Of a stretch of 64,000 nt of DNA, positions 27,687 through 36,189 are shown piece after piece. The DNA is from Kitasatospora purpeofusca. GTDB taxonomy: Bacteria; Actinomycetota; Actinomycetes; Streptomycetales; Streptomycetaceae. Where the stretch lies: NCBI RefSeq assembly GCF_000718025.1, contig NZ_JODS01000007.1, forward strand, positions 62,001-126,000, written 5' to 3'. The position numbers and the translations under genes are program-made. The stretch's first letter is position 1. Every line of letters begins with the position of its first letter. The notes beneath the pieces are model-generated. The model made no database searches, had not been told where the DNA came from, and saw only the letters and a program-made list of their open reading frames with translations.

Positions 27687-28409
27687 TCAGGCTCCGCTCT
27701 CCCAGGCCCAGGCGGCGATACCGACCCGGTTGCGCGCGCCGAGCTTCCGCTGGACCGAGGCCAGGTGGTTCTTCACCGTGCCCGCGCTGATGAACAGTTG
27801 CTCCGCGATCTCGCCGTTGGTGGCGCCGTCCGCGACCAGCCGCGCGATCTCCTTCTCGCGTGCGGTGAGTTCCTCGACCGGGCCGATCCGCTCGCTCTCC
27901 GCGATCCGTCCGCCCAGGGGGCGCCGTGCCCCCTGGCCTGCGGCACCACCGGTGCTGCTGCTTCTGATACCTCCTCCGATGCCGCTCCCGCTTCCGACTC
28001 CGGAGAGTTGGCGGAGCAGGCGGACGGTGATCTGCGGGCTGATCAACGCGTCCCCCGCCACGGCGGCCCGGACCGCCTCCGCGAGCAGCGCGGGCCCCGA
28101 GCGCTTGAGCAGAAAGCCCGCCGCCCCGGCGCGGAGCGCCTCGTGCACGTATTCGTCCAGATCGAAGGTGGTCACCACAACCACCCGGAACTCCCCGCCC
28201 AGCCGTCGGGTCAGCTCCAGGCCGTCCAGCCTGGGCATCCGGATATCGGCGAGGATCACGTCCGGACGCAGCCGCTCGGCCAGGGCGACCGCCACTTCAC
28301 CGTCCGCGGCCTCGTCGACCACCTCGATGTCGGGCTGTGCGTCGAGGATGATCCGGTACGCGCTGCGGATCGCCTCGTCGTCGTCGGCAAGGAGCACCCG
28401 GATGCTCAT
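27687..28409 (-). CDS. NarL/LuxR-family response regulator
   Basis: 240 aa. The receiver domain begins MSIRVLLADDDEAIRSAY; the phospho-acceptor Asp is in VILADIRMPRLDG, with the conserved Thr in VVVTTFD and Lys in FLLKRSG. A Gly/Ser-rich linker (SGVGSGSGIGGGIRSSSTGG) separates it from the HTH (LTAREKEIARLVADGATNGE; TVKNHLASVQRKL). ATG at 28409 with GGAGG eight bases upstream. It is 149 bases downstream of the histidine kinase gene and pairs with it. Confidence 0.93.
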   Translation of the reverse strand: MSIRVLLADDDEAIRSAYRIILDAQPDIEVVDEAADGEVAVALAERLRPDVILADIRMPRLDGLELTRRLGGEFRVVVVTTFDLDEYVHEALRAGAAGFLLKRSGPALLAEAVRAAVAGDALISPQITVRLLRQLSGVGSGSGIGGGIRSSSTGGAAGQGARRPLGGRIAESERIGPVEELTAREKEIARLVADGATNGEIAEQLFISAGTVKNHLASVQRKLGARNRVGIAAWAWESGA

Positions 28410-28558
28410 CGGCCGAACCTCCTTCCGTTCCCCGGCAGGGCCTCTGTCCCTCGCCTGCCGTTCCTGTCCCACCTGTCCGTTGCACCGTCGTGGTGGTGCC
28501 TCTCCCGCCCGAGGCGGTGCGGCTCTCGCTCCGCCCCGGAGCCCCGACCCCGGAGCCG

Positions 28559-29638
28559 CTACCCGTTCTTCAAGGGCATGGTGACCGCCACCTGCCAACC
28601 GCTGCCCTCGCAGCCGGCACTCAGCGTGCCGCCCAGCGCCTCCACCCGGGCGGACAGACCTGCCAGTCCACTGCCGCCCCCGCCCCGCCTCGACCCGGAC
28701 GGCGGCGAGACCCCACCGCCGTCGTCCCGGACCCGTACCGTCAACCGCCGCCCCTCGCTCCGCACCCGGACGTCGACCACACGGGCGGCGGGAGCATGCC
28801 GCCGCACATTGGTCAGGGCCTCGACCACGATCCGGTAAGCGGTGGCCGCCACCTCCCGGGGAACCGTCGGCTCCTCGGCCGGAGCGTCCAGTCTCACCAC
28901 CACCTCGCCCGAGCCTGTGAACCGCTCGGTGAGCTCGGCCAGTTCGGCCAGGCCGGGCTGCGGGCCACGCTCCGGGCCGTCCCCTTCCCCGTCCTCGCTG
29001 CGCAGCAGGTGGACCGTCCGGTCGAGCGAGGCCAGGGCCTGCAACCCGGCCTGCTCTATCCGCTCGAACAGAGCTGCGGCCCGCACCGGGTCGAAGGCCG
29101 CAAGTACGGTGCCCGCCTGCGCCTGGGCGACCATGCCGCTGACGTCATGGGCGACGAAGTCGTGCAGGTCGTGGGCGAGTTCCAGTCGCTGGGCGCGTCT
29201 GGCCGCGGCCACCGAGCGCCGTCGGCTCTCGTCCAGCCCGCGCAGGTAGAGCCCGATCAGGACCGGCGGCAACGTGAGGACCGAACCGAAGCCGAAGAGG
29301 GTCAGCGCGCCCACCGCTCCGGAAGCGTCCTGGAACCGGGACGGCCAGAGCGCGACCGCGCCGCCGATCGTCCAGACCGCGACGGCTCCGCGCCGACCGC
29401 CCTCGGCCCGCAGGGTCAGGACCACCAGCGCCAGCAGGGAGGCGAGTTCGAGCATGCCGACCAGGCCCGTCCAGCGCTCCGACTCGGCCCAGCGGCCGGC
29501 GGCCCAGGCGCCGATCGTGGCCCCGATCGACACCACGGCGGCCGCCAGGCACACCGCCGCGATCCCGTACCGGGACCGCAGGAACCACCCGCAGAGAACC
29601 GCCGCCGGGGCGGCCAACGCCAGCATCTGACTCATCAT
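28559..29638 (-). CDS. Membrane sensor histidine kinase (NarX/DesK class)
   Basis: 359 aa. About five hydrophobic segments in residues 1-135 form the sensor, with no large extracytoplasmic domain. The HisKA_3 dimerisation motif ELAHDLHDFVAHDVSGMV carries the likely phospho-acceptor His 159. An HATPase_c domain follows with the N-box in IVVEALTNVRRHAP and G-boxes VRVRDDGGG and GSGLAGLSARVEALGG. Candidate starts are 29638, 29635 and 29626, behind AAGGAGG. It should phosphorylate the neighbouring response regulator. The divergent membrane-protein gene is a likely target because palindromes lie between them. Confidence 0.92.
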   Translation of the reverse strand: MMSQMLALAAPAAVLCGWFLRSRYGIAAVCLAAAVVSIGATIGAWAAGRWAESERWTGLVGMLELASLLALVVLTLRAEGGRRGAVAVWTIGGAVALWPSRFQDASGAVGALTLFGFGSVLTLPPVLIGLYLRGLDESRRRSVAAARRAQRLELAHDLHDFVAHDVSGMVAQAQAGTVLAAFDPVRAAALFERIEQAGLQALASLDRTVHLLRSEDGEGDGPERGPQPGLAELAELTERFTGSGEVVVRLDAPAEEPTVPREVAATAYRIVVEALTNVRRHAPAARVVDVRVRSEGRRLTVRVRDDGGGVSPPSGSRRGGGGSGLAGLSARVEALGGTLSAGCEGSGWQVAVTMPLKNG

Positions 29639-29684
29639 CGCCTCCTTCCTGCGAGCAGCCTACGGATCGTCGGAGGCCTCCGCC

Positions 29685-29700
29685 TGTGCCGATCGGCACA
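29685..29700. promoter_or_regulatory. 16-bp perfect palindrome in the histidine-kinase divergent promoter
   Basis: TGTGCCGATCGGCACA reads identically on both strands and lies 47 bases upstream of the kinase start. A partial second copy of its core (CCGATCGGCAC) is at 29733-29743. This is a good candidate binding site for the adjacent response regulator or another dimeric regulator. Confidence 0.55.
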
Positions 29701-29754
29701 TTTCCGCACCCGATTCGAGCAGCCAAGACAGCCCGATCGGCACTGATGGCGACC

Positions 29755-29790
29755 CCGGTCCGACGGCCAGTCTTGATCCCGTCGGACCGG
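29755..29790 (+). promoter_or_regulatory. 12-bp perfect inverted repeat in the leader of the divergent membrane-protein gene
   Basis: 29755-29766 and 29779-29790 are perfect reverse complements (CCGGTCCGACGG) around a 12-base loop, 34 bases before the ATG at 29824. It could be an operator or an mRNA hairpin. Confidence 0.5.
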
Positions 29791-29823
29791 CCACGAGGGC
29801 CGGCCGGGAAGGAGTCGGCCACC

Positions 29824-30447
29824 ATGTCCACCACCGCACCCACCGCGCCCGTCGCAGGCGTCGCAGTCGTCGGAGTCGCCCCGGGCACGACCGCCACCAC
29901 CACTCCCCGGGCCGCCCGCAAGCGCGCCGTCCGCCCGGACGGCACCCCCCGCTGGGCCGAGCTGGCCGCCAGGGCCACCGTCTGGACCACCGTGCCGTCC
30001 GGGCTCTGGCGGCTCGCCCTCGGCGTCGGCATCCCGGTCGGCTTCAGCGGGGAGCTGGCCGCGGTGTTCGAGCACAACACCCCCGGCTGGGGCACCGCGT
30101 ACCTCGTCACGCTGAGCGGGCTGGCCGAGTTCCTGGCCTTCCTCACCCTGGGGCTCGTCCGGCCCTGGGGCGAGGTGGTCCCGTCCTGGATCCCGCTGAT
30201 CGGCGGCCGCGCCGTCCGGCCGCTCGCCGCGATCGTCCCCGCCGCGATCGGCTCGGCCGTGCTGACCTACATCGGGACGAGCGCGCTCTTCGGCGGCTGG
30301 GCCGACCAGTTGAGCGATCCCGAGGCCCCTCAGGGCCTCGCCGCGGTGGTCATGACCCTCTGCTACCTGCCCATGGTCGCCTGGGGCCCGCTGGTCGCCG
30401 CGGTCACCTTCGCCTACGCCCGCCGCACCCTGGGGCGGCGCAGGTGA
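29824..30447 (+). CDS. Uncharacterised four-helix membrane protein
   Basis: 207 aa. An Ala/Thr-rich N-terminus (residues 1-45) precedes about four transmembrane helices (around residues 60-80, 93-115, 130-155 and 175-198) and a basic C-terminal end (RRTLGRRR). ATG at 29824 with AAGGAG nine bases upstream. I do not recognise a family. It is divergent from a two-component system, which suggests it is regulated by that system, as is common for membrane or transport targets of DesK-type systems. Confidence 0.75.
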   Translation: MSTTAPTAPVAGVAVVGVAPGTTATTTPRAARKRAVRPDGTPRWAELAARATVWTTVPSGLWRLALGVGIPVGFSGELAAVFEHNTPGWGTAYLVTLSGLAEFLAFLTLGLVRPWGEVVPSWIPLIGGRAVRPLAAIVPAAIGSAVLTYIGTSALFGGWADQLSDPEAPQGLAAVVMTLCYLPMVAWGPLVAAVTFAYARRTLGRRR

Positions 30448-30502
30448 CCGGGCCGACGACGGCCGGGGGCAGGATCGCCCGCACCGGAGGACCGGCCCGC
30501 GG

Positions 30503-31432
30503 TCACACCGGGACGGACACCGGCTCCACCGGCTCCACCGCACGGCGCGGTGCCGAGGCGGTCCGGCGGCCCCACTCGGTGCCGACCAGGACGAGGGCGC
30601 CGCCCAGCAGGGCGAGCGGTCCGAGGTGGTTGCCGGCCAGGGTGATGCCGAACACCGCCGCCCACAGCGGCTCGGTGCCCAGCAGCAGGCTGACCCTGGA
30701 GGGAGAGGTGGTGCGGACGGCCCACATCTGTACGAAGAACGCGAACAGCGTGCAGAGCAGCGTCAGGTGGAGCAGCCAGCCCCACTGGGCCGGCCCGTAG
30801 GTGGCCGCGACCGTCCAGGGCAGCGGGCCGACGAACGGCGCGACAACGGCGAACACCAGCGTCGCGGTCGCCAGTTGGACCCAGGTGACGGCCAGCGTGT
30901 CGGTCTCCCGGATCGCCCGGACGCGGGCGGTGGCCAGCACATTGACCGTCCGCACGACGGCGGCACCCAGCACCAGCAGGTCCCCGGCCGACGGGGCCCG
31001 CAGCCCGCCCTCGCCGGTCAGCAGCGCGATGCCCACCACCGCCAGACCGGCTGCCGCGAGGAAGGGGCGCGGCAGCGGCGTCCGGGCGAGCGCGCTCTCC
31101 GCGAGCGGGGTGAAGACGATCGTGAGACTGATGATCAGGCCCGCGTTGGTCGCCGAGGTGTGCACCGCGCCGAAGGTCTCCAGGAGGAAGATCGCGCCGA
31201 GCACCAGCCCCAGGGCGGCCCCGCCCAGCCACTCGGCACGCCGCAGCCGCCGCAGCGCCCGCCAGGCGAACAGTCCGAGCACGGGGAGGACCAGGCCGAA
31301 CCTCAGGACCAGCATCGCCACCACTGTGTCCGGTTCGGCCACCCGCTGCACGGCCAGGAAGCTCGACCCCCACACCACCGCCACCAGCAGTACCGGCAGG
31401 TCACGCAGAAGGACGGAGGACGATGCGCGCAT
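30503..31432 (-). CDS. EamA/DMT-family transporter
   Basis: 309 aa, ten transmembrane helices in two EamA repeats. The first begins LPVLLVAVVWGSSFLAVQRV; the second contains the SLLLGTEPLWAAVFG motif typical of the second repeat. Such proteins export metabolites or amino acids. ATG at 31432 with GAGAGGG eight bases upstream; the frame is open upstream but lacks coding character. Convergent with the four-helix protein across only 55 bases. Substrate unknown. Confidence 0.88.
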   Translation of the reverse strand: MRASSSVLLRDLPVLLVAVVWGSSFLAVQRVAEPDTVVAMLVLRFGLVLPVLGLFAWRALRRLRRAEWLGGAALGLVLGAIFLLETFGAVHTSATNAGLIISLTIVFTPLAESALARTPLPRPFLAAAGLAVVGIALLTGEGGLRAPSAGDLLVLGAAVVRTVNVLATARVRAIRETDTLAVTWVQLATATLVFAVVAPFVGPLPWTVAATYGPAQWGWLLHLTLLCTLFAFFVQMWAVRTTSPSRVSLLLGTEPLWAAVFGITLAGNHLGPLALLGGALVLVGTEWGRRTASAPRRAVEPVEPVSVPV

Positions 31433-31711
31433 GGGCGGGACCCTCTCGAAGCGAACGGAGGCGGCACACGAGAGTCGCGCACGTCGTCGGACGGATCCCG
31501 GAGTTGAGCAGGCGCCCGTCATCCTCGCGCACCGCACCGTTCCCGATCAACGGTTTTCGACTCCCGCCTGCCACGTCGCTCCTGCCGCACCCTGCCTGTC
31601 GAACCCCGCCCACCGAACCCTTCCCACCGACCCCTACCGGATCTCCACCCCGGCGTGGATGATGTCGCCATGACAATGCAGTTGTCCCCCACGGACCGGA
31701 AGGCCAGCCAA

Positions 31712-32389
31712 GTGACCCGGAAGCACTGGGCGTTGATCGCCGCAGCCACCGTTCTGCCGATCGTGGTGAGCACCGGCACCGCCGTCGCGGACACCCCGTC
31801 GACCGGGGCCGGAACCGGCGCGGCCGGCACCACCTGCACCTACAGCCCGGCGGTTCCCGCCGACAACTTCAAGGGCATCCCGGTCTTCGACGCCAAGAAG
31901 GCCGCCAAGCCCTACAGCGCGACCCTGAAGACCTCCCAGGGGTCGATCACCTTCCAGGCCCTCACCGACAAGGCGCCCTGCACGACCTTCTCCTTCCGCT
32001 TCCTTGCCGAGCGTGACTACTTCGACCGCAGCCACTGCCACCGGCTGACCACCCAGCGGATCTTCGTCCTGCAGTGCGGCGACCCGACCGGCACCGGCAG
32101 CGGCGGCCCCGGCTACTCCTTCCCGGACGAGAACCTGGAGGGCGCGACCTACCCGGCCGGCACGGTCGCGATGGCCAACGCGGGCCCCAACACCAATGGC
32201 AGCCAGTTCTTCTTCGTCTGGAAGGACACCAAGCTCTCCCCCGCCTACACGCCCTTCGGCCGGATCACCGCTGGTCTGGACGTCCTGCAGAAGATCGCCG
32301 CCGGCGGCGAGGACGACCAGAACAACCCCGGCGACGGTTTCCCCACCCTGCCCGTGAACATCCGCAATGTGAAGATCTCCACCCGCTGA
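31712..32389 (+). CDS. Secreted cyclophilin-type peptidyl-prolyl isomerase
   Basis: 225 aa. From the GTG at 31712 (GGAAGG eight bases upstream) the protein starts with a classic signal peptide: a basic TRKH, a hydrophobic ALIAAATVLPIVVS core and an AVADT cleavage region. The mature part is a full cyclophilin domain with FRFLAERDYFD, CHRLTT, LQCGDPTGTGSGGPGY, ANAGPNTNGSQFF and LSPAYTPFGRI. It would catalyse proline isomerisation of exported proteins outside the membrane. In-frame ATGs at 31655 and 31670 would only add residues before the signal. Confidence 0.9.
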   Translation: MTRKHWALIAAATVLPIVVSTGTAVADTPSTGAGTGAAGTTCTYSPAVPADNFKGIPVFDAKKAAKPYSATLKTSQGSITFQALTDKAPCTTFSFRFLAERDYFDRSHCHRLTTQRIFVLQCGDPTGTGSGGPGYSFPDENLEGATYPAGTVAMANAGPNTNGSQFFFVWKDTKLSPAYTPFGRITAGLDVLQKIAAGGEDDQNNPGDGFPTLPVNIRNVKISTR

Positions 32390-32409
32390 GCCACCTTCGG
32401 GGCCTGCCG

Positions 32410-32454
32410 GGCTCCCGTACGGTGGTCAGCACGACCGCCAGCCGTACGGGAGCC
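32410..32454 (+). promoter_or_regulatory. 13-bp perfect dyad overlapping the mazG-like ribosome-binding site
   Basis: 32410-32422 and 32442-32454 are perfect complements around a 19-base loop. The right arm includes GGGAG (32448-32452), the Shine-Dalgarno of the next gene (ATG 32461). Folded, it would hide that site; it also lies 20 bases past the cyclophilin stop and could act as a terminator. Confidence 0.6.
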
Positions 32455-32460
32455 GTGCCG

Positions 32461-32790
32461 ATGGACAGCAGGATCTGGGAAAGCGTCGACCACGTGGTCG
32501 CCTGGCTCGACGAGGAGAGCCCGCTCCCTCCGCAGGAGGAGCGGCTGGCCCGGATCCTCAAGCTCTCCGAGGAGGTGGGTGAGGTCAGCGCGGCCGTGAT
32601 CGGTGCGACCGGTCAGAATCCGCGCAAGGGCGTGACCCACACCTGGGAGGACGTCCAGCACGAGCTGTGCGACGTGGTCTTCTCCGCCCTCGTCGCGCTC
32701 CGCACGCTCACCCCCGACGCCGCCCAGGTCTTCGCCGACCGCCTCGCGTACGTCGAGAACCGCTCCGCAGCCAGCCGCCGCGAGGCGTAG
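32461..32790 (+). CDS. MazG-like nucleotide pyrophosphohydrolase family protein
   Basis: 109 aa. All-alpha MazG/NTP-PPase-like fold with the conserved pattern LKLSEEVGEVSAAVIG and HELCDVVFSALVAL, whose Glu/Glu and Asp residues bind Mg and nucleotide in this superfamily (EExxE and D/E further on). Likely hydrolyses non-canonical or signalling nucleoside triphosphates; the exact substrate is unknown. The ATG at 32461 has GGGAG eight bases upstream, inside a hairpin. Confidence 0.82.
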   Translation: MDSRIWESVDHVVAWLDEESPLPPQEERLARILKLSEEVGEVSAAVIGATGQNPRKGVTHTWEDVQHELCDVVFSALVALRTLTPDAAQVFADRLAYVENRSAASRREA

Positions 32791-32869
32791 GCCCCCGGGT
32801 GGCCTGGGCCACCCGGGCCGGGCTGCCCGAAGGCCAGCGGTCAGGCCTCGGGCATCAGACGCCAAGCGT

Positions 32870-32903
32870 CAGACCTCAGACCTCAGACCTCAGGCCTCAG
32901 GCG
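32870..32903 (-). repeat. 7-bp tandem repeat containing the geranylgeranyl-reductase stop codon
   Basis: Four and a half copies of CAGACCT/CAGGCCT from 32870. The stop (TCA at 32897-32899, TGA on the minus strand) is formed by the junction of units. Confidence 0.7.
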
Positions 32904-34201
32904 TTGGGCGCGACCTTGGCCAGGCCGTTGATGACGCGGTCCATCGCGTCGCCGCCCTGCGGGTCGGTGAGGTTGGCGAGGAGCTTGAGGACGAACTTCA
33001 TCAGGAGCGGGTGGGTCAGCCCCCGCTGGGTCGCGAGCTGCATGACCTTCGGGTTGCCGATGAGCTTCACGAAGGCGCGGCCCAGCGTGTAGTACCCGCC
33101 GTAGACGTCCTTGAGGATGCGCGGGTAGGCCTGGAGAGCGCGCTCCCGGCCGGACTCGGTCACCCGGGCGTGGGCCTGGACGATCACCCCGGCGGCGATC
33201 TGACCGGATTCCATCGCGTAGGCGATGCCCTCGCCGTTGAACGGGTTGACCATGCCGCCCGCGTCGCCGACCAGCAGCAGGCCGCGGGTGTAGTGCGGCT
33301 GCCGGTTGAAGGCCATCGGCAGCGCGGCGCCCCGGATCGGGTCGGTCATGTTCTCGGGGGTGTAGCCCCACTCCTCCGGCATGCTCGCGCACCAGGCCTT
33401 GAGGACCTCGCGCCAGTCGAGCTCGCCGAAGGCGGGCGAGGAGTTCAGGATGCCGAGACCGACGTTGGAGGTGCCGTCGCCCATGCCGAAGACCCAGCCG
33501 TAGCCGGGCAGCAGCTTGCGCTCCCCGGCCCGGGTGTCCCACAGCTCCAGCCAGGACTCCAGGTAGTCGTCGTCGTGGCGCGGCGAGTTGAAGTAGGTGC
33601 GGTAGGCGACGCCCATCGGGCGGTCCTCGCGGCGGTGCAGGCCCATGGCGAGCGAGAGCCGGGTGGAGTTGCCGTCGGCCGCCACGACCAGCGGGGCGCG
33701 GAAGGTCACCGGTCGCTTCTCGTCGCCGAGCTTGGCGGTGACGCCGACGATCCGGCCGGTCCGCTCGTCCAGCACCGGGCCGCTGACGTTGCAGCGCTCG
33801 TACAGCCGGGCCCCGGCCTTCTCCGCCTGACGGGCGAGCAGCTCGTCGAAGTCGGCCCGCTTGCGGACCAGACCGTAGTCCGGGAAGGCCGACAGCTCGG
33901 GCCAGTCCAGCTCCAGCCGGATCCCGCCACCGATGATCCGCAGCCCCTTGTTGTGCAGCCAGCCGTTCTCGGTCGACACATCGATGCCCATGTCCACCAG
34001 CTGCTTGGTGGCCCGCGGGGTCAGGCCGTCGCCGCAGACCTTCTCCCGGGGGAAGCTGGTCTTCTCCAGCAGCAGCACGTCCAGACCGGCCTGCGCGAGG
34101 TAGTACGCGGTGGTGGCCCCGGCCGGGCCCGCGCCGACCACGATGACGTCCGCGGTGCTCTCCACAACGCCTGCGCTCAGGTCAACGGCGGTCTCGGACA
34201 C
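32897..34201 (-). CDS. Geranylgeranyl-reductase family FAD protein, probable menaquinone (MenJ-like) reductase
   Basis: 434 aa flavoprotein. The FAD Rossmann motif ADVIVVGAGPAGATTAYYLA is near residue 20; CGDGLTPRATKQL and GDAGGMVNPFNGEGIAYAMESG are the other family motifs. Geranylgeranyl reductases saturate isoprenoid chains; the mycobacterial member MenJ reduces one double bond of the menaquinone tail. Lying just downstream of menG, the same role is likely here. I prefer the GTG at 34201 (AGGAG ten bases upstream); the GTG at 34210 has AGGAG only one base away. Confidence 0.88.
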   Translation of the reverse strand: MSETAVDLSAGVVESTADVIVVGAGPAGATTAYYLAQAGLDVLLLEKTSFPREKVCGDGLTPRATKQLVDMGIDVSTENGWLHNKGLRIIGGGIRLELDWPELSAFPDYGLVRKRADFDELLARQAEKAGARLYERCNVSGPVLDERTGRIVGVTAKLGDEKRPVTFRAPLVVAADGNSTRLSLAMGLHRREDRPMGVAYRTYFNSPRHDDDYLESWLELWDTRAGERKLLPGYGWVFGMGDGTSNVGLGILNSSPAFGELDWREVLKAWCASMPEEWGYTPENMTDPIRGAALPMAFNRQPHYTRGLLLVGDAGGMVNPFNGEGIAYAMESGQIAAGVIVQAHARVTESGRERALQAYPRILKDVYGGYYTLGRAFVKLIGNPKVMQLATQRGLTHPLLMKFVLKLLANLTDPQGGDAMDRVINGLAKVAPNA

Positions 34202-34338
34202 GGTGGGCACACTCCTGCTGGGGGTCGACCGGCCGGCGGGGGCCGGCGCGGCTGGGCTTGGACGAGTCTATGAGCTGCGGACGGCGCTTCGGCCGGTCCC
34301 GGCGGAGGCGCCGCCGGACCGGACCGGCCCGTGACCGG

Positions 34339-35031
34339 TCAGACCTTGTGGGCCCGGTGCAGGGCGACGATCCCACCGGTCAGGTTGCGCCAGGCCACCT
34401 TGGACCAGCCGGCCTCCTGGAGCCGGGCGGCCAGCGCGGGCTGGTCGGGCCACTCCCGGATGGACTCGGCGAGGTAGACGTAGGCGTCCGGGTTGCTGCT
34501 CACCGCGGTGGCGACCGGGGGCAGCGCGCGCATCAGGTACTCGGTGTAGACGGTCCGGAACGGCGTCCAGGTCGGCGTGGAGAACTCGCAGATGACCAGC
34601 TTGCCGCCGGGCTTGGTGACCCGGTACATCTCGCTCAGCGCGGCCTCGGTGTCGTGGACGTTGCGCAGCGCGAAGGAGATCGTCACCGAGTCGAAGGTGT
34701 TGTCGGCGAACGGCAGCCGGGTGGCGTCGCCGGCGGTCAGCGCCAGCTCGGGGTGGCGGCGCTTGCCCTCGGCGAGCATGCCGACCGAGAAGTCGCACGG
34801 GACGACCTTGGCCCCGGCCTCCGCGAAGGGGAGCGAGGAGGTGCCGGTGCCGGCCCCGAGGTCGAGCACGACGTCCCCCGGCCCGGCGTCCACCGCCTCG
34901 GCCACCGCGCGGCGCCAGGCGCGGGCCTGGCCGAGCGAGAGCACGTCGTTGGTGCGGTCGTACTTGGCCGCGACGTCGTCGAACATGGCGGCGACTTCGT
35001 GCGGCTGCTTGTCCAGGGAGGCTCGGGTCAC
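34339..35031 (-). CDS. menG: Demethylmenaquinone methyltransferase
   Basis: 230 aa class-I SAM methyltransferase of the UbiE/MenG (COQ5) family. The family signature YDRTNDVLSLGQARAWRR is followed by the SAM-binding motif VLDLGAGTGTSSLPFA and CDFSVGML; later ALRNVHDTEAALSEMYRV and CEFSTPTW match closely. It C-methylates demethylmenaquinone in the last ring step of menaquinone synthesis. GTG start at 35031, with only a G-rich stretch upstream. The next gene downstream is the tail-saturating reductase. Confidence 0.93.
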   Translation of the reverse strand: MTRASLDKQPHEVAAMFDDVAAKYDRTNDVLSLGQARAWRRAVAEAVDAGPGDVVLDLGAGTGTSSLPFAEAGAKVVPCDFSVGMLAEGKRRHPELALTAGDATRLPFADNTFDSVTISFALRNVHDTEAALSEMYRVTKPGGKLVICEFSTPTWTPFRTVYTEYLMRALPPVATAVSSNPDAYVYLAESIREWPDQPALAARLQEAGWSKVAWRNLTGGIVALHRAHKV

Positions 35032-35247
35032 GCCCCCATTGTTCACCCTGGCTCCGGCGATCCGGGCAAGGGGGCGCCTTCCGGACAGTCCGGGATCGGC
35101 ACCGGCCCGCCGTTGCCCCGGTCTCGAAGCACTCGGAGGGCGCACAGGGCCGCCCTCACGCCCCCCGAACAACCGCCACCCCGGTCCGACTCCCCGCCCG
35201 ACTCCCCGGTCCGACTGCCGGTCCCGACTCCCCGGGAACGGACCGCC

Positions 35248-35835
35248 TCAGTGCAGGGCGCGTCGCCCGCCCGAGCGGCGCCGACGGCGCGAGCGCTTGC
35301 CCTGGGTTATCGCGGGCATCCCGTCGGCCAGCGCACCGGTCGCCAGGGCGACCGTGGTGGCGAACCGGTTCTGCCCGCTCCGCACGGCCACCGCGCGCCG
35401 GTGCCGCCGGATCCGCAGCATGCAGACCGCGAACAGCAGCACCGCCACCGGCACACTGAACCGGGCCAGGCCGACGCCGACCGGCTGCGGATAGGTGTCG
35501 CCGCAGATCCGTACCGCGCCCGGGTCGTCGGCCGCGTGCTCCAGGCAGACCCCGTCGCCGACCTTGGCACCGTCGGCGAGCGGCAGCGCGGTGGCGGTGT
35601 GGTGCTGGCCACCGGCCTGGTAGCTGACGGTGCTGTAGGAACCGCCGCCGCCCGGCAACTGGGTCACCACGCCCTCGACCCGCACCGGGTGGGCTCCGAT
35701 CCGGTCGGCCTGCTCGGCCTGACGCCACCCCAGCAGGCACATCCCGACGGCCAGCACGGCGCTGAGCACGGCGGTGACGTACCAGCCACGGCCCAACCGC
35801 GGGGATCGCTGCGGGGGGACGGTCGCGGATCGCAT
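35248..35835 (-). CDS. Uncharacterised two-helix membrane protein (DUF3592-like)
   Basis: 195 aa. Helix 1 (about residues 18-38), then an external domain of about 80 residues with a beta-rich pattern (VRVEGVVTQLPGGGGSYSTVSYQAGG), helix 2 (about residues 122-140) and a very basic cytoplasmic tail (GKRSRRRRRSGGRR). The arrangement resembles DUF3592 proteins. A Cys pair may form a disulphide in the external part. It sits upstream of menG on the same strand, with a 216-base gap. Function unknown. Confidence 0.72.
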   Translation of the reverse strand: MRSATVPPQRSPRLGRGWYVTAVLSAVLAVGMCLLGWRQAEQADRIGAHPVRVEGVVTQLPGGGGSYSTVSYQAGGQHHTATALPLADGAKVGDGVCLEHAADDPGAVRICGDTYPQPVGVGLARFSVPVAVLLFAVCMLRIRRHRRAVAVRSGQNRFATTVALATGALADGMPAITQGKRSRRRRRSGGRRALH

Positions 35836-36189
35836 GGTTCCTGTCCTGGCGTGCGTTCGGGGCCTGGGACGGGGCCCCGCCGCCCGCGGGAACGGGCGAA
35901 GTGTGGTGAGGGTACGGACTGAGCTGAGCCGGATGCTATCCGCTGGCGGGCCTTCAGGTCACGGCGAAGGGGGAATCAGGCCACCGGGACGGACCCGAAG
36001 TTCGACGGCATACGAAGCAAGTCCCGTACGTCGCAAGGGAGTACGGAGTACCGGAGGAAAAATCGAACGCCTACCGACGAGTAGGCGACACGCGCCGCGG
36101 GAAACGCCCGGCAGCGGACCGGGGCGGGAACGGCAGCGAAAGGAGAAAGAGACAGCGAGAACGAGGAGGTGGACGGACCCGGACGACGC
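35836..36189. other. 354-base region without a gene
   Basis: AT-richer than the surroundings. It contains a 7-bp perfect hairpin at 36068-36087, which on the minus strand lies downstream of the imidazolonepropionase-like gene and could terminate it, and a purine-rich stretch near 36130-36175. Otherwise it is probably the promoter of the 195-aa membrane-protein gene. Confidence 0.55.

Noticed and set aside
27334..28838. Long plus-strand frames through the 23-bp repeats and the response-regulator gene
   Set aside because: The repeat period is not a multiple of three and the downstream part is antisense to a clear response regulator and kinase.
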